NCBI RefSeq assembly: GCF_042427745.1
Contig: NZ_JBHMFA010000001.1
DNA from: Algibacter miyuki
GTDB lineage: Bacteria; Bacteroidota; Bacteroidia; Flavobacteriales; Flavobacteriaceae
DNA length: 64,000 nucleotides
Strand: one strand, 5' to 3'
Shown: positions 51,344 through 60,955 of the stretch, piece by piece
Layout: each line of letters starts with the position of its first letter
Numbering within the stretch: the stretch's first letter is position 1
Program-made: the position numbers and the translations under genes
Notes under the pieces: model-generated
Seen by the model: the letters and a program-made list of their open reading frames with translations, nothing else
Told to the model about the DNA's origin: nothing
Database searches by the model: none

Positions 51344-52636
51344 TTATTCTTCTTCAATTTCTCTTTGTCTCTTACCATGGTAAGCGATAGATCCATGTTC
51401 TGTCCAGTCAAGACCAGCAATTTCTTCTTTTTCTGTTACTCTTAAACCAATGGTTTTTTTCATGATATATAGAGCGATAAAAGATAATCCGATAGCCCAA
51501 GCAGCATATGCAAGAACACCAATAGCTTGTGCGCCTAATTGTGCAGCACCTCCACCGTTAAGAAGTCCGATACCAGTATCTCCATCAATACCCCAAAGAC
51601 CGATAACTAAAGTTCCCCATGCACCACAAACTCCGTGTACAGAAATGGCACCAACAGCATCATCAATTTTTAATGTTTTTTCAACAAAACCAATAGCGAA
51701 TACTACAAGGATACCACCAACAAGACCAGCTAATACAGCACCACCTTCGCTCATGTTTCCACAACCAGCAGTAATACTAACTAAACCAGCAAGTGCTCCG
51801 TTTAAAGTCATGCTTAAGTTTGGTTTTCCGTTTTTAATCCATGTTAATAGTAAGCCACCTAAAGCACCAGCAGAAGCCGCTAAGTTAGTTACTAAAATAA
51901 CTTGAGAAGCAGCAATAGAGTCATCTCCACCCCAAGCTAATTGAGAACCACCGTTAAAACCGAACCATCCTAACCAAAGAATAAATACACCTAAAGTAGC
52001 GTACATTTGGTTGTGTCCGTGCATTTCAACAGGTTTTCCGTCTAAGAATTTTCCAATTCTAGGACCTACCATCCAAGCAGCGATAAGTGCAGCCCATCCA
52101 CCAACAGAGTGAACAATAGATGATCCAGCAAAATCGATAAATTCAGCAGGCATAATTCCGTCTGTGTTGTTTAACCAACCACCATTCCATTCCCAACCAC
52201 CAGCGATAGGGTAAATGAAAGCTGTTAAAACAATACTAAAAATAGCATAAGTTGTATATTTTGTTCTTCCGGCTACAGCACCAGAAACAATAGTTGCAGT
52301 AGTTGCAGCGAATACAGTTTGAAAGAATAAATCGGCAGCACCTTGAGAGAATATGAAACCTCCCCAGTGGAAGAATCCACCACCTTGATCGGCACCATAC
52401 ATTAAAGAGTATCCTATAAACCAGAAAGCTAAAGAGCCTACGGCAATATCAAGGAAGTTTTTCATGGCAATGTTTACAGCATTCTTAGAGTCTGTCATTC
52501 CAGATTCAACTAAGAAAAAACCAGCTTGCATAAAGAATACTAGAATACCGGAAATTAGCATCCACATCATTCCCATATCGCCCTCAACAGCAGCGGTATC
52601 TTGAATTAATAAAGGTAAATTTAATATTGACATCAT
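51344..52636 (-). CDS. amt: Ammonium transporter (first in operon)
   Basis: This 430-residue Amt is distinct from the one downstream. It starts MMSILNLPLL, so the ATG at 52636 or the next codon at 52633 may be used. Landmarks are MLISGILVFFMQAGFFLVE, SGAVAGRTKYTTYAIF, DFAGSSIVHSVGGWAALIAA with the first channel His, GGSQLAWGGDDS, AISVHGVCGAWGTLVIG with the second His, and the tail TEKEEIAGLDWTEHG. Alanine- and glycine-rich helices are normal for the family. Order in the transcript is porin, this amt, PII, second amt. It probably provides a second affinity class. Confidence 0.95.
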   Translation of the reverse strand: MMSILNLPLLIQDTAAVEGDMGMMWMLISGILVFFMQAGFFLVESGMTDSKNAVNIAMKNFLDIAVGSLAFWFIGYSLMYGADQGGGFFHWGGFIFSQGAADLFFQTVFAATTATIVSGAVAGRTKYTTYAIFSIVLTAFIYPIAGGWEWNGGWLNNTDGIMPAEFIDFAGSSIVHSVGGWAALIAAWMVGPRIGKFLDGKPVEMHGHNQMYATLGVFILWLGWFGFNGGSQLAWGGDDSIAASQVILVTNLAASAGALGGLLLTWIKNGKPNLSMTLNGALAGLVSITAGCGNMSEGGAVLAGLVGGILVVFAIGFVEKTLKIDDAVGAISVHGVCGAWGTLVIGLWGIDGDTGIGLLNGGGAAQLGAQAIGVLAYAAWAIGLSFIALYIMKKTIGLRVTEKEEIAGLDWTEHGSIAYHGKRQREIEEE

Positions 52637-52713
52637 ATTATATTTTTTGGTTGGTTAATAATAGCATTATTAAATCCCTGCTTTAAAACAGGGATTTGTA
52701 TTGTTTTTTTAGC

Positions 52714-53694
52714 TTAGAAAGAATAAATAGCAGCTAAAGTAAATGCAGCTAAGCTTTTAGTAGCAGCAGCATCGTTATCGATATATACATCTTGACTGTT
52801 GCTGTCTAAACGTAATTCAGGCTTAATAGTTAAGTTGTCTAAAGTGTAGCTACCTGTTAATGTAAGTGCAAGAACATCTTGATCATCAATGGTTGTGCTA
52901 GCATCACTTAACCAATCAAAATACTCACCTCTTAATCCTAAAGAGAAGCTATCAGAAACAGCAACTTGTGGGTATAAAGCAGCTCCTGTAAATCCTTCGC
53001 CATCGTTATCAGCATAGGCAGCATTAAGTCCTAAGAAAAAAGAATCAGATAAATCAAATCCACCTGTATAGTCAATTTCAAGACCAAGACCAACAGCAGC
53101 GTAGTAGAAGTTTAAGTATTGTCCAGCATATCCTAATTGAGCACCTAAAGCGTAATCACCAGTCATGTTATCATAAACATCAGTTTCGTTCATAACGGCT
53201 AACATTAAGCTAAAATCTTCAGATAAAGCAAAATCAGCTTTTAAACCTAAGTGAGAAAAAGGTCCGCTAGAAAATAAGTAAGATGTACTGTAGTTAAAGT
53301 TTCCTACTGGAGAAATAACTTCGTAACCTAAGTAAGTATTGAAACGTCCCATTGTTAATGTAGTACTTTCTGATACATTCCAGTAAGCATATAATTGGTT
53401 TACATAAAGATCGCTACCAGAACCTGCAGCATCAACACCTCTTGGACCAAATACTAAATCAGCAACCATTCCTGTTTTTGCACCTTCATAAGATATAATA
53501 GCGTTAGCCATACCAATAGCAAATCCTGTTCTGTCTGCGAAAGATGTTCCAAAAGATTGTCCTGAATTGTCAGCAGCAGATAGGTGTGTTTGGTAATATG
53601 CATCAATGCTACCGCTTACAGATAATTTATTTTCTTCTTGTGCAAATAGGCTACATGCTGCAAAGAACATTGAAAGTGTGATAATTTTTTTCAT
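52714..53694 (-). CDS. Outer-membrane beta-barrel porin at the head of the ammonium operon
   Basis: From the ATG at 53694 this protein has 326 residues and a signal peptide MKKIITLSMFFAACSLFAQ. An ATG at 53706 (MKTIM) would add four residues. The mature chain alternates aromatic and small residues and ends in the Phe of LAAIYSF, the mark of an outer-membrane barrel. It resembles BBP2-like porins with an acidic interior (many Asp, Glu and Ser). Strands such as AYYQTHLS and NFYYAAVGLGLEIDY suggest about 16 strands. Being first in a porin-amt-PII-amt operon, it probably lets nitrogen compounds cross the outer membrane under nitrogen limitation. The substrate is an inference. Confidence 0.85.
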   Translation of the reverse strand: MKKIITLSMFFAACSLFAQEENKLSVSGSIDAYYQTHLSAADNSGQSFGTSFADRTGFAIGMANAIISYEGAKTGMVADLVFGPRGVDAAGSGSDLYVNQLYAYWNVSESTTLTMGRFNTYLGYEVISPVGNFNYSTSYLFSSGPFSHLGLKADFALSEDFSLMLAVMNETDVYDNMTGDYALGAQLGYAGQYLNFYYAAVGLGLEIDYTGGFDLSDSFFLGLNAAYADNDGEGFTGAALYPQVAVSDSFSLGLRGEYFDWLSDASTTIDDQDVLALTLTGSYTLDNLTIKPELRLDSNSQDVYIDNDAAATKSLAAFTLAAIYSF

Positions 53695-53747
53695 AATTGT
53701 TTTCATTTTTAAGTTATAAGTTTTTTGGTTTTCTCTTAAGAATATGT

Positions 53748-53755
53748 CAAAACTA
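53748..53755 (-). promoter_or_regulatory. -7 box of the porin-amt-PII-amt operon
   Basis: TAGTTTTG on the minus strand matches TAnnTTTG. There is no clear -33 element; the first ACCCC/GGGGT dyad stands in its place, which suggests activator dependence. Confidence 0.55.
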
Positions 53756-53770
53756 TGTTAAAATATCCTT

Positions 53771-53790
53771 ACCCCCTAAAATTGAAGGGT
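53771..53790. promoter_or_regulatory. ACCCC/GGGT dyad, proximal copy
   Basis: ACCCCCTAAAATTGAAGGGT is an imperfect version of the 20-bp palindrome at 53824-53843. Its centre is about 25 bases upstream of the porin -7 box. Confidence 0.5.
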
Positions 53791-53823
53791 ATTTAGGGTG
53801 ACTTTTGTCAATTAATCAATTTT

Positions 53824-53843
53824 ACCCCTAAAATTTTAGGGGT
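53824..53843. promoter_or_regulatory. Perfect 20-bp palindrome, distal copy
   Basis: ACCCCTAAAATTTTAGGGGT is a perfect palindrome. Its centre is 53 bases, five helical turns, from that of the proximal copy, so both would face the same side of the DNA. Confidence 0.6.
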
Positions 53844-54146
53844 ATTTTGATTTTATTTTTTATTTATTGGTTTATCATCAAACAGGATGTTTGTATTATT
53901 GTCAGTATTTTATAAAATTCAATGCTTTTATTTCTATTAAAACACACAAACATTACTATAAAATCAGATATCGTTAATTATTACTAAAAAAATGGAATTG
54001 AGTATTTATTAAAAAACGGTGATATTATTGATATATACCTATTTTAATCTTCGCTATGCCTAAAAAATCGAAATAATGAATTACGATTATGGTATATTAA
54101 ATAGGAGTACATATCTTTACGATTCAACTCAAGTTTTTAAACGATT

Positions 54147-57100
54147 ATGCTGAAGAAACAAGGACTTTATTTACCGGAATTCGAACACGAAAACTGTGGC
54201 GCTGGTTTTATTTGTAATCTCAAGGGAGAGAAAACAAATCAAATTATACACGATGCGTTAGAAATTCTAGTAAAGTTAGAACACCGTGGTGGCGTTAGTG
54301 CCGACGGAAAAACTGGTGATGGAGCTGGTTTATTAATTGATATCCCTCACGACTACTTTAAACGCGTTTGCGATTTTAGTATACCAGAGCAAAGAGAATA
54401 TGCCGTAGGTATGGTGTTTTTGCCAAAGGTGTCAAACCAATATAAGTTTTGTAAAACAACTTTCGAAAATGAAGTTAAAGGACAAGGACTTTCTATTTTA
54501 GGATGGAGAGAAGTGCCTGTAGACTCGTCTCAATTAGGCCCTATTGCATTAGCATCGGAGCCAAATATTGAGCAATTATTCGTTGGTAAAACAGAAGATA
54601 TTACGGATGCCGATTTTAAGGCGAAATTATATGCTGCAAGAAAAATTACAGAACACACTATTGGGCAGTCTAAAATTTCTGAAAGCCACTATTTTTACGT
54701 GCCAAGTTTATCTACAAGCACATTAATATATAAAGGTATTATTATGCCTGAAGATATTGGGCCATATTATACCGATTTACAACAAATAGATTTAGTAACA
54801 CGTTTAGCGCTGGTTCACCAACGTTTCTCAACCAATACTATGCCAACTTGGGAGTTAGCACAACCGTTTAGATACATGTGTCAGAATGGTGAAATTAACA
54901 CCCTTCGTGGTAATGTAAGTAGAATGCGTGTGCGTGAAGAAATCATGAAATCTGATGTTTTCGGACCGCAAATAGATAAGTTATTTCCAATTATCCTTCC
55001 GGGGAAATCGGATTCTGCTTCTATGGATATGGTTGTGGAATTATTAACACACACCGGCCGATCGTTACCAGAAATCATGATGATGATGATCCCTGAAGCA
55101 TGGGAAAAACACACCACCATGTCTGCAGAACGTAAAGCCTTTTACGAGTACAACGCTTGTATCATGGAGCCTTGGGATGGTCCTGCTTCTGTGCCTTTTA
55201 CAGATGGCGATTATGTTGGAGCTTTATTAGATAGAAATGGTTTAAGACCTTCTCGATATACCATAACTAAAAGTGGTAAATTAATCATGTCATCAGAGAT
55301 TGGTGTGGTTGATATTGCTCCAGAAGATATTGAAAGACACGGACGCTTAGAGCCAGGAAAAATGTTCTTGGTAGACATGAACAAAGGTCGTATTATCGAA
55401 GATGAAGAAATAAAAAGTAAAATTGTTTCAGAAAGACCATATAAAGAATGGTTAGACAATACAAGATTACATTTAAAAGATGTTCCTTATAACAACGAAA
55501 CCTGTTCGATAGAAACTATTGATATCAAAACAAGACAACGTTTATTCAACTATACGTTTGAAGATATTCAAGAAGTTATTACACCAATGGCTATTGTTGG
55601 TAAAGAAGCTTTAGGTTCTATGGGTATCGATACACCATTAGCGGTTTTATCGGATAGACCTCAACTTATTTCAAACTACTTTAAACAATTATTCGCGCAA
55701 GTTACCAACCCACCATTAGATGGTATTCGTGAAGAAATTGTAACAGATATCAGTTTAAATTTAGGTAAAGACAGAAACATTTTCAGTATTACCGATAGAC
55801 AGTGTAGAAAACTTAAAATTCAAAATCCGGTAATTTCTAATCCCGATTTAGAAAAAATAAGAAATATTTCAGTTGAAGGTTTTAAAGCTGAAACGATTCA
55901 AATGTTATATCCGAAAAATCAAGGACTTAACGGTCTGGAAGATGCTTTGGAAGACGTTATAGTACAGATAGAAAAAGCACTGGATCGCAAAACAAACATC
56001 ATTATCCTTTCAGATAGAGGTGTAAATCAAGAATTTGCTCCAATACCTTGTTTGCTAGCTTGTTCTTATGTAAACCACCAATTAAACCGTTTACGTAAGC
56101 GTTCTTACTTCGATATTATTATCGAGTCTGCAGAACCACGTGAGCCACATCATTTTGCTACTTTATTTGGTTATGGCGCATCTGCTGTAAACCCATATAT
56201 GGTGAACGAAATTATTAGAATGCAAGTTAAAGAAGGCTTCATTACTGGTATGGACGAGCAAAAAGCCGTTGATAATTTCAACAAAGCGATTGGAAAAGGT
56301 ATTTTAAAAGTAATGAACAAAATCGGGATCTCAACATTACACTCGTATAGAGGTTCTCAAATTTTCGAAATTGTTGGTTTCAACTCTCAATTTGTTGAAA
56401 AATATTTCCCATACACCGCTTCTAGAATTGAAGGTATTGGTTTATATGAAATTGAAAAAGAAATTAACGAACGTTATAAACAAGCCTACCCAGATAATAC
56501 TATTGATAAAAACTTAGGTTTAAATATTGGTGGTGATTATCGTTGGAGAAGAAATGGTGAACGTCACTTATTCAACCCAACAACAGTTGCTAAACTTCAG
56601 CAAGCCGTTCGTTTAAGCGACCAGGCTAGTTATGATGTTTATGCAAAAGCAATAAACGAGCAGTCGGAAAACTTAATGACCATTCGTGGTTTATTTGAAT
56701 TCGATAACTTAGATCCTATTCCTTTAGATGAAGTAGAACCATGGACAGAAATCGTTAAACGATTCAAAACAGGTGCTATGTCTTACGGATCTATTTCTCG
56801 TGAAGCGCATGAAAACTTAGCGATTGCCATGAACCGTATTGGAGGTAAATCTAATTCTGGTGAAGGTGGAGAAGATCGTAGACGTTTCCAAAAAGACAGT
56901 AATGGCGACAGCAGAAACTCTGCAATTAAGCAGGTGGCTTCTGGACGTTTTGGAGTAACTTCTCATTATTTAACAAGTGCGAAGGAAATTCAAATAAAAA
57001 TGGCTCAAGGTGCAAAACCTGGAGAAGGCGGACAATTACCAGGACATAAAGTATTGCCTTGGATTGCTGAAACAAGAAACTCAACACCTTTTGTTGGTTT

Positions 57101-58661
57101 AATTTCACCACCACCACATCACGATATTTATTCTATTGAAGATTTAGCACAGCTTATCTACGATTTAAAAAATGCAAACCGTGAAGCAAGAATCAATGTG
57201 AAATTAGTTTCAGAAGTTGGTGTAGGTACTATTGCGGCTGGTGTTTCTAAAGCAAAAGCAGATGTAGTTCTTATTTCTGGTTATGATGGAGGAACAGGAG
57301 CATCTCCTCTTACCTCTTTAAAACACGCGGGTTTACCTTGGGAACTTGGTTTAGCCGAAGCACAACAAACACTAGTTTTAAATAACCTTAGAAGCCGTAT
57401 TGTTGTAGAATGTGATGGCCAATTAAAAACTGGTCGTGATGTTGCAATTGCAGCTTTATTAGGAGCTGAAGAATTCGGATTTGCAACGGCACCATTAGTA
57501 GCTTCTGGATGTATCATGATGCGTAAGTGTCATTTAAATACATGCCCTGTTGGTATCGCAACTCAAGATAAAGAGTTACGTAAAAACTTTAAAGGCACAC
57601 CAGAACACGTTATTAACTTCTTCTTCTATATAGCTGAAGAATTGAGAGGTATTATGGCGCAATTAGGTTTTAGAACTTTAGGTGAAATGGTTGGGCAAAC
57701 GCACAAAATCAATTCAAACAAAGCTATAAACCACTATAAAGCAAAAGGTTTAGACTTATCGGCTATTTTACACAGACCAGAAGCATACAAGCATATGTCT
57801 GTTAAAAATACCGAGCAACAAGATCACAATTTAGATAATGTTATTGATTTCAGAATTCTTAAAGATTCGCATCGCGCACTTTACAGAAAAGAAAAAATGA
57901 ACTTATCATACCCAATAAAAAACACAGACCGTTCGGTTGGAGCCATTGTAAGTAACGAAATTTCTAAAATTTACGGACACCTTGGTTTACCAGAAGACAC
58001 TTTAAACATTAAGTTTACAGGTTCTGCCGGACAAAGTTTTGGTGCTTTTGGAGCTCATGGTTTAACGTTTATGGTCGATGGAAATACGAACGATTATTTA
58101 GGTAAAGGTTTATCTGGAGCTAAATTAATCGTGAAGAAACCTGCCAAAGCAGACTTCTTAGCAGAAAACAACATTATAGTTGGTAACGTTTGTTTATTTG
58201 GAGCCGTACAAGGTGAAGCATACATAAACGGTATTGCAGGAGAACGTTTTGCAGTAAGAAACTCTGGAGCAACTACGGTTGTTGAAGGTGTAGGAGATCA
58301 CTGTTGTGAATACATGACAGGTGGTAAAGTTGTTGTTCTTGGATCTACAGGAAGAAACTTTGCAGCTGGTATGAGTGGTGGTATTGCTTATGTTTACGAT
58401 CCGGATAACAAATTTGTAAACGGACTTTGTAATACTGAAACGATCGAGTTTGAAGATATTACAACAGAAGATGCAGCCGATTTAAAAGCAACAATTGAAA
58501 AGCATGTATTATATACCGAAAGTAATTTAGGTAAAACATTATTGGCCGATTGGGATACAAGCTTAAATAATTTTGTTCGCGTTATGCCAACAGAATACAA
58601 AAGCGCTTTAATACGCTTAGCGACTGAAGAACCAATGGTAGAAGAATTAACAATAGGATAG
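54147..58661 (+). CDS. gltB: Glutamate synthase large subunit
   Basis: This 1504-residue enzyme transfers the glutamine amide to 2-oxoglutarate. Cys17 in EHENCGAGF is the amidotransferase nucleophile after a short propeptide. The glutaminase domain runs to about 430, with EHRGGVSADGKTGDGAG and HQRFSTNTMPTWELAQPFR. The central and FMN domains hold GAMSYGSISREAHENLA, GGKSNSGEGGED, PGEGGQLPGHK and DGGTGASPL. The 3Fe-4S ligands are in CIMMRKCHLNTCPVG. The C-terminal beta-helix has GGIAYVYDP. Length is normal. GltD follows 3 bases later. It faces the ammonium operon across a shared regulatory region. Confidence 0.97.
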   Translation: MLKKQGLYLPEFEHENCGAGFICNLKGEKTNQIIHDALEILVKLEHRGGVSADGKTGDGAGLLIDIPHDYFKRVCDFSIPEQREYAVGMVFLPKVSNQYKFCKTTFENEVKGQGLSILGWREVPVDSSQLGPIALASEPNIEQLFVGKTEDITDADFKAKLYAARKITEHTIGQSKISESHYFYVPSLSTSTLIYKGIIMPEDIGPYYTDLQQIDLVTRLALVHQRFSTNTMPTWELAQPFRYMCQNGEINTLRGNVSRMRVREEIMKSDVFGPQIDKLFPIILPGKSDSASMDMVVELLTHTGRSLPEIMMMMIPEAWEKHTTMSAERKAFYEYNACIMEPWDGPASVPFTDGDYVGALLDRNGLRPSRYTITKSGKLIMSSEIGVVDIAPEDIERHGRLEPGKMFLVDMNKGRIIEDEEIKSKIVSERPYKEWLDNTRLHLKDVPYNNETCSIETIDIKTRQRLFNYTFEDIQEVITPMAIVGKEALGSMGIDTPLAVLSDRPQLISNYFKQLFAQVTNPPLDGIREEIVTDISLNLGKDRNIFSITDRQCRKLKIQNPVISNPDLEKIRNISVEGFKAETIQMLYPKNQGLNGLEDALEDVIVQIEKALDRKTNIIILSDRGVNQEFAPIPCLLACSYVNHQLNRLRKRSYFDIIIESAEPREPHHFATLFGYGASAVNPYMVNEIIRMQVKEGFITGMDEQKAVDNFNKAIGKGILKVMNKIGISTLHSYRGSQIFEIVGFNSQFVEKYFPYTASRIEGIGLYEIEKEINERYKQAYPDNTIDKNLGLNIGGDYRWRRNGERHLFNPTTVAKLQQAVRLSDQASYDVYAKAINEQSENLMTIRGLFEFDNLDPIPLDEVEPWTEIVKRFKTGAMSYGSISREAHENLAIAMNRIGGKSNSGEGGEDRRRFQKDSNGDSRNSAIKQVASGRFGVTSHYLTSAKEIQIKMAQGAKPGEGGQLPGHKVLPWIAETRNSTPFVGLISPPPHHDIYSIEDLAQLIYDLKNANREARINVKLVSEVGVGTIAAGVSKAKADVVLISGYDGGTGASPLTSLKHAGLPWELGLAEAQQTLVLNNLRSRIVVECDGQLKTGRDVAIAALLGAEEFGFATAPLVASGCIMMRKCHLNTCPVGIATQDKELRKNFKGTPEHVINFFFYIAEELRGIMAQLGFRTLGEMVGQTHKINSNKAINHYKAKGLDLSAILHRPEAYKHMSVKNTEQQDHNLDNVIDFRILKDSHRALYRKEKMNLSYPIKNTDRSVGAIVSNEISKIYGHLGLPEDTLNIKFTGSAGQSFGAFGAHGLTFMVDGNTNDYLGKGLSGAKLIVKKPAKADFLAENNIIVGNVCLFGAVQGEAYINGIAGERFAVRNSGATTVVEGVGDHCCEYMTGGKVVVLGSTGRNFAAGMSGGIAYVYDPDNKFVNGLCNTETIEFEDITTEDAADLKATIEKHVLYTESNLGKTLLADWDTSLNNFVRVMPTEYKSALIRLATEEPMVEELTIG

Positions 58662-58664
58662 GCA

Positions 58665-60128
58665 ATGGGAAAAGTAACAGGATTTAAAGAATTTGAAAGA
58701 CAAGATGAAACTTACACGCCCGTAGCAGATCGTGTTAAGGATTATAAAGAATTTACGGTTCCATTAAAAGAAGAAGAGATTACCAAACAAGGATCTCGTT
58801 GTATGGATTGTGGTATTCCTTTTTGCCATAGTGGATGTCCACTAGGTAATTTAATACCAGATTTCAATCATATGGTACACCAAGGTGAGTGGCAAAAAGC
58901 CTCTTGGTTATTGCACTCAACTAACAATTTTCCTGAGTTTACAGGGCGTTTATGTCCTGCACCTTGCGAAAAATCGTGTGTATTAGGTATTATTGAAGAT
59001 CCCGTGGCTATTGAAAATATTGAAAAAAATATTGTAGAACGCGCCTTTAAAGAAGGTTGGATAAAACCACAACCACCAAAAACAAGAACAGGGAAATCTG
59101 TTGCTGTTGTAGGTTCTGGTCCTGCTGGATTAGCGGCTGCTCAACAATTAAATAGAGCCGGACACACCGTTACTGTTTTTGAACGTGACGATGAGGTTGG
59201 TGGGTTATTACGCTACGGAATTCCTAACTTCAAAATGGAAAAAGGAATTATCGATCGTCGTGTAAAAATATTAGAAGCTGAAGGTATTACGTTTAAAACC
59301 AATGTTAACGTTGGTGTAAACTATGATGTTGAAGATTTAAAAGCATTTGACTCTGTAGTATTATGTGGTGGAGCAACCGAAAGAAGAGCTTTACCAACAC
59401 CTGGTGCTGATGCAGATGGTGTAGTACAAGCTATGGATTTCTTAACACAACAAACTAAAGTGGTGTTAGGTAAAGAAGTTAAAGATCAAGTATTAGCAAC
59501 CGACAAAAACGTCATTGTTATTGGTGGTGGTGATACAGGATCGGATTGTGTTGGAACATCTAACCGTCATGGAGCAACATCGGTAGTTAATTTTGAAATT
59601 ATGCCGAAACCTCCAGGACACCGTTCGCCAACAACGCCATGGCCTTTTTGGCCATTACAGTTAAAAACATCATCTTCTCACGAGGAAGGAGTGGAACGTA
59701 ACTGGTTAATTAATACGAAGGAATTTGTAAAGGATGAAGCAGGTAAATTAATCGCTTTAAAAACAGTAAATGTGGAATGGAAAATGGTTCCTGGTGAACG
59801 TCCACAACTTATTGAAATTGCAGGTACCGAAAAAACGTGGCCTTGTGATTTAGCATTATTAGCTTTAGGTTTTACAGGTCCAGAAAGTACATTAGCTGAT
59901 AAGTTAGGTATTAAAAAAGATGCCCGTTCTAATTACAAAGCAGAATACGGTAAATACCAAACTAACGTACCAAATATTTTTGCTGCCGGTGATATGCGTC
60001 GCGGACAATCATTAATTGTATGGGCTATTTCTGAAGGTCGTGAGGCTGCCAGACAAGTAGATATTTATTTAATGGGTAAATCTAATTTACCAACCAAAGA
60101 TGTTACTGGCGATTTAGTAGCTATGTAA
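58665..60128 (+). CDS. gltD: Glutamate synthase small subunit
   Basis: This 487-residue subunit passes NADPH electrons to GltB. The N-terminal Fer4_20 domain carries two cysteine groups, CMDCGIPFCHSGCPLGN and CPAPCEKSCVLG, ligands of two [4Fe-4S] clusters. The FAD motif is VAVVGSGPAGLAAAQQL, followed by DEVGGLLRYGIPNFK. The NADPH motif is VIVIGGGDTGSDCVGTS, and the FAD-closing motif is IFAAGDMRRGQSLIVWAI. Length is standard. It is the last gene of gltBD, and a hairpin follows within 25 bases. Confidence 0.97.
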   Translation: MGKVTGFKEFERQDETYTPVADRVKDYKEFTVPLKEEEITKQGSRCMDCGIPFCHSGCPLGNLIPDFNHMVHQGEWQKASWLLHSTNNFPEFTGRLCPAPCEKSCVLGIIEDPVAIENIEKNIVERAFKEGWIKPQPPKTRTGKSVAVVGSGPAGLAAAQQLNRAGHTVTVFERDDEVGGLLRYGIPNFKMEKGIIDRRVKILEAEGITFKTNVNVGVNYDVEDLKAFDSVVLCGGATERRALPTPGADADGVVQAMDFLTQQTKVVLGKEVKDQVLATDKNVIVIGGGDTGSDCVGTSNRHGATSVVNFEIMPKPPGHRSPTTPWPFWPLQLKTSSSHEEGVERNWLINTKEFVKDEAGKLIALKTVNVEWKMVPGERPQLIEIAGTEKTWPCDLALLALGFTGPESTLADKLGIKKDARSNYKAEYGKYQTNVPNIFAAGDMRRGQSLIVWAISEGREAARQVDIYLMGKSNLPTKDVTGDLVAM

Positions 60129-60150
60129 TATTGAAATAAATTATAATTTT

Positions 60151-60183
60151 AAAAAATGCGGACCGTTTGGTTCGCATTTTTTT
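60151..60183. terminator. Bidirectional terminator after gltD
   Basis: AAAAAATGCG.ACC and GGT.CGCATTTTTTT pair around GTTT with a single mismatch. It serves gltD and the convergent response regulator gene. Confidence 0.8.
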
Positions 60184-60203
60184 GTTTTAATAGTTTTTTA
60201 GAA

Positions 60204-60953
60204 TTAAGACAAGCGTATAAACTTCTTCATAAAAGCATCTTTTCTTCTAATGGAAACGTCAATATTGGTTTTATCTTTCATGGTAACATAACCACCTTTG
60301 CCTTTGGTGTATTTTGTAACGTAAAACAGATTGACGAGGTAAGAATTATGTATTCTGAAAAAGTGATTGTTAAGTAATAGCTTTTCAAATATTTTTAAGG
60401 TTTTCGAAGTGGTAATCTTATCGCCCGATTTAGTGTAAATATGAGTGTAGTTAATGTCGGCCTGACAATAATAAATATCTGAAACTTCAACAAATACATA
60501 ACCGTCAGATGTGGCAATACTAATGCGTTTTAAAGCATTTTCAACTTTTAAATTGTGAAGTAGTACGTCTATTTTGTTTTTCAGTATCGATGTTTCAACT
60601 ACATTTTTAAGTTTTAAAACAGTTTCATGAAAATCGTCTTTATCTATAGGTTTCAGTAAGTAATCTAATGCACTAAAGCGGAATGCTTCGACAGCATAAG
60701 TTTCAAAAGCGGTGGTAAATACCACGTTGAAATTAATGTTTGTAAGCTGTTTTAAAAAATCGAACCCGGTTTGATTTTTAATTTTAATATCGAGAAATAC
60801 TAAGTCGGGCTGATGTGTTTTTACGGCTTCCAAACCTGCTTCAACACTATTAAAGGTTCCTGTAATATCGAATACATCAGGATAGTTACTGCTTAATTTT
60901 AAAATAGCATCAATGCAATGTTGTTCGTCGTCTATAATAATGGTTTTAATCAT
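60204..60953 (-). CDS. LytTR response regulator
   Basis: This 249-residue DNA-binding regulator has a receiver domain (to about 120): IIIDDEQHCIDAI, Asp55 in LVFLDIKIKNQTGF, TAFETYAVEAF with the conserved Thr, and DYLLKPI with the Lys. The LytTR domain (about 145-245) reads VFVEVSDIYYCQADINYTHIY through FFRIHNSYLVNLFYVTKYTKG and DVSIRRKDAFMKKF (quoted in parts). It is the partner of the histidine kinase upstream, whose stop codon is 2 bases away. Target genes are unknown. Confidence 0.94.
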   Translation of the reverse strand: MIKTIIIDDEQHCIDAILKLSSNYPDVFDITGTFNSVEAGLEAVKTHQPDLVFLDIKIKNQTGFDFLKQLTNINFNVVFTTAFETYAVEAFRFSALDYLLKPIDKDDFHETVLKLKNVVETSILKNKIDVLLHNLKVENALKRISIATSDGYVFVEVSDIYYCQADINYTHIYTKSGDKITTSKTLKIFEKLLLNNHFFRIHNSYLVNLFYVTKYTKGKGGYVTMKDKTNIDVSIRRKDAFMKKFIRLS

Positions 60954-60955
60954 AC

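Larger units (their letters stand above)
53695..54146. promoter_or_regulatory. Divergent nitrogen-regulatory region between the porin operon and gltB
   Basis: This ~450-base gap carries the -7 box TAGTTTTG (minus strand, 53748-53755) for the porin operon. Two ACCCC/GGGGT dyads follow (53771-53790 and 53824-53843), with TGAC-TTTT-GTCA (53799-53810) between them. A TATCTTTA box (54112-54119) is the likely gltB -7 element. Between 53845 and 54110 I see only AT-rich sequence. Confidence 0.55.

Noticed and set aside
53799..53810. Second Fnr-type dyad TGAC-TTTT-GTCA between the ACCCC palindromes
   Set aside because: One such loose dyad is expected by chance in a window of this size, and its distance from the -7 box is not a standard activator position. 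Kept only as a note.
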